Assembly (NCBI GenBank): GCA_013812805.1
Contig: JACCSV010000087.1
Coordinates: 1-21,311, forward strand
DNA length: 21,311 bases
Source: Sphingomonas sp.
Lineage (GTDB): Bacteria > Pseudomonadota > Alphaproteobacteria > Sphingomonadales > Sphingomonadaceae
Direction: 5' to 3'
Both the position numbers and the translations under genes were made by a program. The notes beneath the pieces were generated by a model, which was not told the origin of the DNA, made no database searches, and worked only from the letters and a program-made list of their open reading frames with translations. Below are positions 1 through 7,553 of the stretch, one piece after another (the stretch's first letter is position 1; the number at the start of each line of letters is the position of its first letter).

Positions 1-9
1 AAACGAACC

Positions 10-27
10 GCGACCTCGTAAGGCCGC
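10..27 (-). other. Tetraloop hairpin just downstream of a strong promoter
   Basis: Read on the minus strand, GCGGCCT, loop TACG and AGGTCGC form a 7-bp stem with one G-U wobble. On the plus strand the same bases would give an A-C mismatch, which favours a minus-strand RNA. It lies about 10 to 15 nt after the expected start of the promoter at 45-73. It could be a leader hairpin or the 5' part of an RNA gene continuing past the left edge. The identity of the transcript cannot be told. Confidence 0.35.
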
Positions 28-44
28 GTCCGCCGCTGAAGGGC

Positions 45-73
45 CATATATGGATGACCCTCTTTTGCGTCAA
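45..73 (-). promoter_or_regulatory. Sigma-70-type promoter directed out of the left edge
   Basis: On the minus strand there is a -35 box TTGACG (73-68), a 17-nt spacer and a -10-like TATATG (50-45). An A-rich tract (AAAAAA) just upstream of the -35 could act as an UP element. Nothing downstream inside the window is recognisable as a gene. A reading frame from the ATG inside the -10 box exists, but the ATG would lie upstream of the transcription start. Promoter function is inferred from sequence only. Confidence 0.45.
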
Positions 74-113
74 CGGGGTTTTTTACGTTTCCGTGAAAAA
101 TCCGTCGCTGTCG

Positions 114-159
114 AAAACGGACGCACCGTATCCCAGTTCCCCAGGCACGCTGCGTCCGT
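114..159 (-). terminator. Candidate Rho-independent terminator for the CBS-domain gene
   Basis: A perfect 9-bp inverted repeat, ACGGACGCA (117-125) and TGCGTCCGT (151-159), has a 25-nt loop. On the minus strand it is followed by TTTT. It begins about 63 nt past the stop of the minus-strand CBS gene and before the next minus-strand promoter, a sensible place for a terminator. The long loop and short T-run keep confidence moderate. Confidence 0.45.
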
Positions 160-221
160 CATCTCTAGATAGCCGCCGGACGGGGGCTTCAAGGCCCGGG
201 GCCCGCTCAAGACGTAATTCC

Positions 222-650
222 CTAGGCGCTCTGGATATAGGAGCGCATCGCCTCCGCTTCCTCCTCGATCTTCTCGATCCGGTATTTAACCAAGTCGCCG
301 ATGGAGACGATGCCGCAGACCGACTTGCCGGCCACCACCGGCAAGTGCCGGATCCGCCGTTTGGTCATCATCGCCAGCGCCGTCAGCACCGGCGTCGACA
401 TCTCCACCGTCAGTGCCGGCGAGGTCATGATTTTCGATACGGGCCAGTCGAGCACCTCGGCGCCGTGCTCCCGCAGGCAATAGATGATGTCGCGTTCCGA
501 CATGATTCCGGCGATTTCGCCCCCCTCGACCACCGGCAGCGCGCCAATCCGCCGCTCGCCGAGGATAGCGACCGCGTCGCTGACGGTTTGTTCCTGCGTG
601 ACGGTCGCCACGTCGCGGCCTTTGTCGGCCAGGATCGCCTGGATGGTCAT
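222..650 (-). CDS. CBS-domain protein (tandem CBS pair)
   Basis: This is a stand-alone protein of 142 aa made almost entirely of two CBS domains, at roughly residues 8-60 and 72-126. Both carry the usual motif of small hydrophobics before a strand and a closing G-I-(M/V)-S turn (GIMSERD and GIVSIGD). CBS pairs of this kind bind adenine nucleotides and regulate partner proteins; the partner here is unknown. I prefer the start at 650, which reads MTIQAIL, because it is preceded by GGAGG at 5-nt spacing. The alternative ATG at 662 adds four residues and has only AAGG in front. The protein has no signal peptide or membrane segment and is probably cytosolic. The gene diverges from the membrane protein/thioesterase pair beginning at 714. 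A candidate terminator follows at 114-159. Confidence 0.9.
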   Translation of the reverse strand: MTIQAILADKGRDVATVTQEQTVSDAVAILGERRIGALPVVEGGEIAGIMSERDIIYCLREHGAEVLDWPVSKIMTSPALTVEMSTPVLTALAMMTKRRIRHLPVVAGKSVCGIVSIGDLVKYRIEKIEEEAEAMRSYIQSA

Positions 651-713
651 GCCCGCCTCCATCGCTGCCTTGGACGCTTGATAGTCTCACGGCCCGCGGT
701 CAAAGGGAAGCGC

Positions 714-992
714 ATGCCGCGTCCCGACCCAGTGCCAACCCCCCGCCACTCGCTGCTGGTCCGCTTCAAGCGAATCATGCGCTGGCTGGCGCTGCTTTCG
801 ATCGTCATTGCCGCCATCGCGGTGCTGCTGGTCGCAAGGGGCGACGACTCGGTGCGCGTGCACATGCTGGTCGCGACCGCGCTTGGCGTCGGTCTCAGCG
901 TATTGCTCGGGACCGGGCTGATGACGCTCAGTTTCCTCAGCGCTCGGAGCGGCCACGACGAGCAGGCGCGCCAGATCGAGGACGAACAATGA
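714..992 (+). CDS. Small two-helix inner-membrane protein, function unknown
   Basis: This encodes 92 aa. After a basic N-terminus with several Arg, Lys and Pro residues come two hydrophobic segments, at about residues 23-42 and 50-75. The tail is short, charged and Asp/Glu/Gln-rich. I do not recognise a family. The start at 714 has GGGA about 6 nt upstream. The open frame extends further upstream to position 54, but that part is antisense to the CBS gene and compositionally a shadow. The stop overlaps the ATG of the thioesterase as ATGA, so the two are probably translationally coupled. A membrane role next to an acyl-CoA thioesterase is only suggested by position. Confidence 0.7.
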   Translation: MPRPDPVPTPRHSLLVRFKRIMRWLALLSIVIAAIAVLLVARGDDSVRVHMLVATALGVGLSVLLGTGLMTLSFLSARSGHDEQARQIEDEQ

Positions 993-1396
993 GCGAGACC
1001 AGCCGCAACCCGCTGCTTCGCGTTGTCCCGGGCCCCACCGACATCAATGCCAACGGCCATATTTTCGGCGGCTGGGTGCTCAGCCAGATGGACTTGGCCG
1101 GGGGCATTGCCGCCTCGCAGCGCTCGCGGGGCCCGGTTGCGACGGTTGCCATCGAGCGCATGGAATTCATCGCCCCGATCAATATCCGCGACCTGATTTC
1201 GGTTTACGCCGAGGTCGAGCGGGTCGGGCGGACCTCGATGGGGGTGAGGATCGAAGTCACCGCAACTCGCGACCGCGGCGCGACCGAGGTCAAGGTAACC
1301 GAGGGCCTGTTCACCTTCGTCGCGCTTGACGAGCAGCATCGCCCGCGGCCGGTCGACCCGCCGGCGACGAATCAAGAAGGCCCCCCGATCCGGTAA
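989..1396 (+). CDS. Acyl-CoA thioesterase, YciA-type hotdog fold
   Basis: The product is 135 aa, the normal size of single-domain hotdog acyl-CoA hydrolases. The signature is the stretch around residues 18-35, with N-A-N-G-H-I-F-G-G-W followed by S-Q-M-D. This matches the catalytic helix region of YciA proteins (NxNGxIFGGWxxSQMD). A second conserved part, V-A-I-E-R-M-E-F-I-A-P-I, corresponds to the YciA strand that follows. These enzymes hydrolyse acyl-CoA to free acid and CoA in the cytosol and form hexamers. The start ATG overlaps the stop of the upstream small membrane gene by 4 bp. The gene is convergent with the DUF4167 gene, only 39 bp away, with no clear terminator between them. Substrate chain length cannot be predicted. 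Confidence 0.9.
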   Translation: MSETSRNPLLRVVPGPTDINANGHIFGGWVLSQMDLAGGIAASQRSRGPVATVAIERMEFIAPINIRDLISVYAEVERVGRTSMGVRIEVTATRDRGATEVKVTEGLFTFVALDEQHRPRPVDPPATNQEGPPIR

Positions 1397-1435
1397 GGAC
1401 AGGGAGGCCTGCTTTAGCATCCAGGTCGAGACGGC

Positions 1436-2047
1436 TCAGGCCGCCGGCGCTATTTCGTCTTCGCTGTCCTCGGCGCGTGGACGCCGCGTCCGTCGCCGTG
1501 GCTTGGCCGCCGGTTCGGAGTCATCGTCACCACCGACGTCCCGGCCGATCGAGGGCGGAAGCACTTCGAGCGCAATCCGTTCTTCGTCGTCATTGTCGGA
1601 TTCGTGCCGCGACCCGTTGGCCCGGGTGTCCGGCCGGCGCGGGCGCTGATGATCTCGCTGTGGACGCCGTTCGCGCTGCTCATGCTGCTGCTCGTGCTGC
1701 TCCTGCTGCTCAGTCTGCTCGTCGGCAGCCTCGAGCATCTCTTCGTCTCCGTCCTCGTCGGAATCGGAGCCGCCATCATCACCACGCTGACGCCGCTGCT
1801 CTTCGAAGCGGACGCGGCTTTCGCCCAAAACCCGGTAATAATGTTCGGCGAATTGGAGATAATATTCGCTTTGCACGCGATCGCCGCCAAGCTGGGCGTC
1901 CCGAGCCATGTTCTTGTATTTTTCGAGCAGCTGAGCGGCATTGCCGCGCTGCCGGGTGTCCTGACGGTTGCCGGGTTGCCCACCAGCGTTCGGTGGCCTC
2001 TGTCCCCCACGGCCGCGACGGCGGCCGCCCTGTCGATTATTGATCAA
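1436..2047 (-). CDS. DUF4167 domain-containing protein
   Basis: The product is 203 aa. An Arg/Gly-rich basic N-terminus (RRRGRGGQR) is followed by the conserved DUF4167 helix pair at about residues 38-85, with KYKNMARDAQ and then QSEYYLQFAEHYYRV. The C-terminal 115 residues are low-complexity: acidic Asp/Glu runs, a Gln/Glu/His tract and a basic Arg/Lys patch. The pattern suggests a nucleic-acid-associated protein, but no function is established. The start is a TTG (2047-2045) giving M-I-N-N-R-Q. GGAAG sits 7 nt before it and no in-frame ATG fits the conserved N-terminus. The gene follows prmC-prfA, a common alphaproteobacterial arrangement, but is separated by 217 bp and may have its own promoter. 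Confidence 0.9.
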   Translation of the reverse strand: MINNRQGGRRRGRGGQRPPNAGGQPGNRQDTRQRGNAAQLLEKYKNMARDAQLGGDRVQSEYYLQFAEHYYRVLGESRVRFEEQRRQRGDDGGSDSDEDGDEEMLEAADEQTEQQEQHEQQHEQRERRPQRDHQRPRRPDTRANGSRHESDNDDEERIALEVLPPSIGRDVGGDDDSEPAAKPRRRTRRPRAEDSEDEIAPAA

Positions 2048-2101
2048 ATGCCCACTTCCTTACGCAGTAGAAGCTTCCCCCGGTTCCATCCTCAGAGCCT
2101 G

Positions 2102-2117
2102 GCTGCGCAATCGCAGC
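2102..2117 (-). other. Small perfect hairpin in the prmC-DUF4167 gap
   Basis: GCTGCG and CGCAGC flank a four-base loop, giving a perfect 6-bp stem about 55 nt upstream of the TTG start of the DUF4167 gene. No T-run follows on the minus strand, so it is not a clear intrinsic terminator for prmC. The rest of the 2048-2264 gap shows no convincing promoter boxes or reading frame. Confidence 0.25.
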
Positions 2118-2264
2118 TGGGCTTTCGTTCCGTCGGTGCCGAAGCATGACGAACGGCCGATTGCGTCGGGGGTAGGGGGGTGCGCTCAGCTAGATTCCGG
2201 AAAAACGGACCCGCTCCTAGGTGTGGATGTAGTGACGATTGCAGAATATTCCAAGTAAATTCGT

Positions 2265-3088
2265 TCACACCCACGTTAGTAGAATAGCTCTTGGGCGGCC
2301 GGCCAGATCCTGGGCTACCCGCCCCGACAGCCCGTCGATCGCGAGCAGGTCCGCGGCACCCGCGGCCTGATCCGGGCCGATCTCCACTGCCGCTATCCCG
2401 CCCTTGGCCAGCAGCCGCGGAAATTCCGGAGCCAGGCGGCGCAGATTGTCGAGGCCCTCGGGCCCGGCGAACAGCGCCTCGGGCGGCTCGAATTCGGCGA
2501 CCCCGGGGCCGAGCTCGGCATCGGTCGCGACGTAAGGCGGGTTGCAAAGGATCAGGTCGAAAGGGCCATCCACCCCTTCCGCCCAGTCGCCGAGACGAAA
2601 GTCGGCGCGACTGTCGAGACCGAGACGGCGGGCGTTGGCGGCGGCATAGGACAGGGCCCGACGCGAACTGTCGATGCCGATACCGTCGGCCTTCGGCCAA
2701 AGGTCGAGCGCGGCCAGCAGCAGCGTTCCCGGCCCGGTGCCGAGATCGAGGATGCACCCGGGCGCGGCAATGCCTTCGAAATGCTCCAGGGCCGAGGCGA
2801 TCAGGACTTCGCTGTCCGGCCGCGGGATCAGAACGCCGGGGCCGACGTGGAGCTCGATGTTCCAGAAAGCGCGGCGGCCGGTGATGTAGGCGACGGGCTC
2901 GCCGGCTTGCCGGCGCTCGACCATCGCCCAGAAGCGCTTCGGGACCGTTTTCCGCTCGGGTGGCGACAGCAGCAGCCGGTCGCGAGCGATGTTCAACGCT
3001 TCGGCCATCAGCAGCTCGGCATCGAGACGGGCGGTATCGCTTGCCTTGAGCAAGCGTGCCCCGTCAGCAAGCGCACGGGAGATCGCCT

Positions 3089-3092
<4 letters not shown>
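2265..3092 (-). CDS. prmC: Peptide chain release factor N5-glutamine methyltransferase
   Basis: The enzyme is 275 aa and methylates the glutamine of the GGQ motif in release factors with S-adenosylmethionine. An N-terminal helical RF-binding domain (about 1-90) is followed by a Rossmann methyltransferase domain. The SAM-binding loop reads DLGTGPGTLLLA and the catalytic NPPY is at residues 184-187, matching the family position. The start is GTG (3092-3090) overlapping the prfA stop as GTGA. Its substrate RF1 is therefore encoded immediately upstream in the same operon, the standard arrangement. Length and motifs are complete, so it should be active. Confidence 0.96.
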
Positions 3093-4164
<1,072 letters not shown>

Positions 4165-4168
<4 letters not shown>

Positions 4169-5499
4169 GCGGTTTTCGGACGAATTAACCACTGATCCGA
4201 CCCCGCCTGCTGCGTCGCGTGGAAGCTGCGGCTAAGGCTCTCATACACGCGGCGGGACAGCATTGAATCGATATCTGAATCCGTCGCATATCGAAGGGAG
4301 ACCATGGCAGCGTCATCCGCTGCAAGGGCTTCCTCCGTTAGCGTTTCGTTCGGCTCCCATCTGCGAAGGTTCAGTCGTGCCCTGGCGCCAGACTTGATCA
4401 CACGCTCAAACTGCTTCTTCGACTTGCCGGCGAATGGACCAGCAACGAGTATGCCATTTATTCTCAGATCGGACGCAAGCTTGATCAATAAATCCATCGA
4501 CCGACCACTTTCATCGATGAGGCCGACATCCGGGCGCTCCGGCTCCGGCGCATCGATCAGCAGCGCCAGCCGCTCGATGCCGGCCGCCCAGCCGACCGCC
4601 GGGGTCGGCGGTCCGCCAAGCGCTTCCATCAGCCCGTCGTAGCGGCCGCCGGCGAGCACCGTCCCCTGCGCTCCCAGCTCGTCGGTGATGAACTCGAAGG
4701 CGGTGTGGCGGTAATAATCGAGGCCGCGGACCAGGCGTGGGGCCCGCTCCCAGCGAATCCCCGCCGCATCGATTCCGGCGGTCACTTGAGCGAAGAAGTC
4801 GGCGGCTTCGCTGGTCAGGAAATCGTCGATCACCGGCGCGCTGTCGATCACCGGCCAATCGCCGTGCGCCTTGCTGTCGAGGATGCGTAGCGGGTTGCGC
4901 TCGAGCCGCGCCCGGCTCTCCTCGCTCAGCGCCGATGCGTGGGACGAGAAATGCTCGTGCAAAGCGTCGCGCCAGGCTGATCGCGTCTCCGGATCGCCAA
5001 GGGTATTGAGCTTGAGGATCGCCGAGCCGCCGATGCCAAGCTCCTTCAGCAACTGATCGGCGAAGGCGAGTAGCTCGACATCCGCCTGCGGCTCGTCGGT
5101 ACCGATAATCTCGGCGTCGAGCTGGTTGAACTGGCGGAACCGCCCCTTCTGCGGCCGCTCGTAGCGAAACGCCGGCCCGTGGGTCGCGACCTTGAGCGGC
5201 GCATATTGCTGCCAGCCTTCGCTGAGATACGCGCGAGCGATGCCGGCGGTGAACTCGGGGCGCATGGTGACGCTGTCGCCGCTTCGGTCCTCGAAGCTGT
5301 ACATCTCCTTGGAGACGACGTCGGTGGTCTCGCCCATCGTTCGGGCGAACACCTCGGTGGGCTCGAGCACCGGCACCTCGACCCGCTTGAAGCCGTACAG
5401 CCGGCGAACGCGATCGAACGCCGCCACCACCGCGGCAAGGCGGTCGGCGTCCTCTCCCAACAGGCTTTGGGTCCCCCGGACCGGCTGCGGCGTGGCCAT
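4165..5499 (-). CDS. hisS: Histidyl-tRNA synthetase
   Basis: This class II synthetase charges tRNA-His. From the ATG at 5499 it is 444 aa and starts M-A-T-P-Q-P-V-R-G-T; AAGG lies 7 nt before. Longer starts at 5571 or 5613 lack a ribosome site. Motif 1 is near EVPVLEPTEV, motif 2 includes FRYERPQKGRFRQFNQLD, and the HisRS signatures GLDYYRHTAFEF and AGGRYDGL are present. Motif 3 is GWAAGIERLALL. The anticodon-binding domain begins near residue 330 and keeps a KSKKQFERVIKSGA stretch, but the rest diverges from the family pattern as I know it. Bases 4261-4500 drop to about 52% GC with AGA, ATA and TTA codons (see findings). It is the first gene of a coupled hisS-prfA-prmC operon. Confidence 0.95.
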
Positions 5500-5578
5500 C
5501 GCCGGGCCTTGGCAAAATCCTTCGACAAAGGGAAGGAATGGCTCGCCGTGCGGAGGAAGAGCGGTGGACATCGCCGGC

Positions 5579-5592
5579 GCATTTGGCCAATC
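5579..5592. repeat. Intergenic copy 1 of a 14-bp word with palindrome TTGGCCAA
   Basis: GCATTTGGCCAATC lies in the 128-bp gap between the divergent hisS and M61 peptidase starts, 36 bp before the M61 ATG. The identical 14 bases recur at 16055-16068 in another divergent gap. The core TTGGCCAA is palindromic, as expected for a dimeric regulator site. The role is inferred and the regulator unknown. Otherwise this gap shows no clear -35/-10 pair. Confidence 0.35.
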
Positions 5593-5627
5593 GCAAGGGT
5601 GGCTTCTACGCATCCCGGAGATTTGTA

Positions 5628-7553
5628 ATGCGGCGTTTCGCGCTTCTCTCGTTGCTTCTCGCTTCAGCGGCTGGCGCCCAGGTCGCCGCGCCGGTCCACA
5701 GCACTCCCGCTGCGACGCAAGCTGTCGCGGCGGTGCCGGCGCCGCGCGACATCCCTTATCCCGGAGTGATCCGCCTGCACGTCGATGCGACCGATACCTC
5801 GCGTGCGATCTTGAAGGTACGGCAGTTCACACCGGTCGCGGCTCCCGGCCGGCTGACGCTGCTGTTTCCAGAATGGCTACCCGGCCATCACGGGCCTGAC
5901 GGCCAGATCGACAAGGTTGCCGGCCTTGAGTTCTACGCAAACGGCCAGCGGCTTCACTGGACCCGCGACCCGCTGGACGTTTATGCCTACCACATCAATG
6001 TCCCCGCCGGAGCGGGCGAGGTGGAAACGCGGTTCCAGTTCCTGTCGGCCACCGCGCCCAACCAGGGCCGGGTCGTTGTCACGCCTGAAATCGCCAACGT
6101 CCAGTTCGGATCGGCATCGCTGTATCCCGCCGGCTATTACGCCCGGCAGATCCCGGTGGTAGCCTCGCTGACCCTGCCCGCCGGGTGGCGGGCGGCGACC
6201 GCATTGCGCCCGGCTAGCGGTGCGCCGAGTCCCGCCAATACCATCACCTACCAGCAGGTCAGCTACGAGACGCTGCAGGATTCGCCGGTATTCGCGGGCC
6301 GGCATTTCCGCAGCGATCCGCTGAGCCACGGCGCCTTCCTTAACACCGTCGCCGACGATCCCAAGGACCTGCAGCTGCCACCGGCCGTGCTGGCAAAGCA
6401 CCGCGCCATGGTCGACCAGTCGATCAAGCTGTTCGGCGGTCGCCATTACGATCGCTACGACTTTCTGAACGCCATCACCGACGAGCTCGGCGGCATCGGG
6501 CTGGAGCACCTGCGAAGCACCGAGATCACGTCGGATCCTGGCTATTACACGGATTACGACAACCACCTGCTCGACCGAAACGTCTTTCCGCACGAACTGG
6601 TGCACAGCTGGAACGGCAAGTATCGCCGGCCGGCGGGCCAGATCGTCGGCGACTATCGCACGCCGCTGAACAACGATTTGCTGTGGGTTTATGAAGGCCA
6701 GACCCAGTTCTGGGGCAACGTGCTGGAAGCCCGCTCAGGCATGAGTTCCAAGCAAGACGTGCTCGACAAGATTGCCATAGCCGCTGCCGGTTTGGACGCT
6801 GCGCGCGGGCGCGAATGGCGCGCGCTGGTCGATACGACCTACGATCCCATCATCCAGAACCGGCAGCCCGAGCCCTGGGGCAGCTTCCAGCGCAACGAGG
6901 ATTATTACAACGAAGGCATGCTGATCTGGATCGAAGCCGACGCGATCATCCGCAGGGGCACCAACGGCAGGCGAGGGATGGACGATTTCGCGCGTGCCTT
7001 TTTCGGCATCAACCCCGGCGATCTCGGCGTGCTTCCCTATACTCGCGACGACGTCATCCGGACGCTGAACGCGGTTCACCCTTACGATTGGACCTCGTTC
7101 CTTTATCAGCGCGTGGACGTACCGACGCAGCGCGCCCCGCTCGGAGGCTTCGCCTTGTCCGGCTATTCGCTCACGTATACGGACCAGCCGACCGACGCGT
7201 TCAAGGCGATCGTCAAGTCGTCCGAGGGCCAGAATTTCTATTATTCGCTGGGCTTCAACGTGAACAAGGACAAGAAGCTGACGACCGTCCGCTGGGGCTC
7301 GGCCGCCTTCGACCAGGCACTTCGCATCGGTGACGAAATCGTCGCAGTCGGCGACCGCTCTTACTCCGGCGATGTGCTCGAAGCTGCTGTCAGGGGCGCA
7401 GTGCAATCGCGCCAGCCGATCCGCCTCATCGTCAAGCGCGGCGATGCGGTTCGGACGGTCAACATCGGCTACAGCGACGGCCTTCGCTACCCGCGGCTGG
7501 TGAAGACGGGTACTGCCACCGGGCCGCTCGACATTCTGCTTCGGCCGCGGTGA
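5628..7553 (+). CDS. Secreted M61-family metallopeptidase with PDZ domain
   Basis: The product is 641 aa. It begins with a signal peptide (MRRFALLSLLLASAAGA, cleavage about residue 17), so it acts in the periplasm or outside the cell. The layout is an M61 N-terminal beta domain (about 40-230), the catalytic domain, and a PDZ domain near 545-625 (R-I-G-D-E-I-V-A-V-G). The zinc site is HELVH at residues 322-326, followed by the third ligand Glu356 in V-Y-E-G-Q-T-Q. M61 enzymes are aminopeptidases, the best-known one glycyl. The start at 5628 is chosen because GGAG lies 8 nt upstream and the signal peptide follows at once; the open frame runs further upstream but overlaps hisS. The 3' end overlaps the convergent TonB receptor by 67 bp. 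Confidence 0.93.
   Translation: MRRFALLSLLLASAAGAQVAAPVHSTPAATQAVAAVPAPRDIPYPGVIRLHVDATDTSRAILKVRQFTPVAAPGRLTLLFPEWLPGHHGPDGQIDKVAGLEFYANGQRLHWTRDPLDVYAYHINVPAGAGEVETRFQFLSATAPNQGRVVVTPEIANVQFGSASLYPAGYYARQIPVVASLTLPAGWRAATALRPASGAPSPANTITYQQVSYETLQDSPVFAGRHFRSDPLSHGAFLNTVADDPKDLQLPPAVLAKHRAMVDQSIKLFGGRHYDRYDFLNAITDELGGIGLEHLRSTEITSDPGYYTDYDNHLLDRNVFPHELVHSWNGKYRRPAGQIVGDYRTPLNNDLLWVYEGQTQFWGNVLEARSGMSSKQDVLDKIAIAAAGLDAARGREWRALVDTTYDPIIQNRQPEPWGSFQRNEDYYNEGMLIWIEADAIIRRGTNGRRGMDDFARAFFGINPGDLGVLPYTRDDVIRTLNAVHPYDWTSFLYQRVDVPTQRAPLGGFALSGYSLTYTDQPTDAFKAIVKSSEGQNFYYSLGFNVNKDKKLTTVRWGSAAFDQALRIGDEIVAVGDRSYSGDVLEAAVRGAVQSRQPIRLIVKRGDAVRTVNIGYSDGLRYPRLVKTGTATGPLDILLRPR

Noticed and set aside
195..206. 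GC-only palindrome around GGGCCC after the CBS gene as a terminator
   Set aside because: It has no T-run on either strand; the hairpin at 114-159 is a better candidate.
54..713. N-terminal extension of the small membrane protein gene back to position 54
   Set aside because: It is antisense to the CBS gene and has no ribosome site; the ATG at 714 has one and starts a sensible protein.
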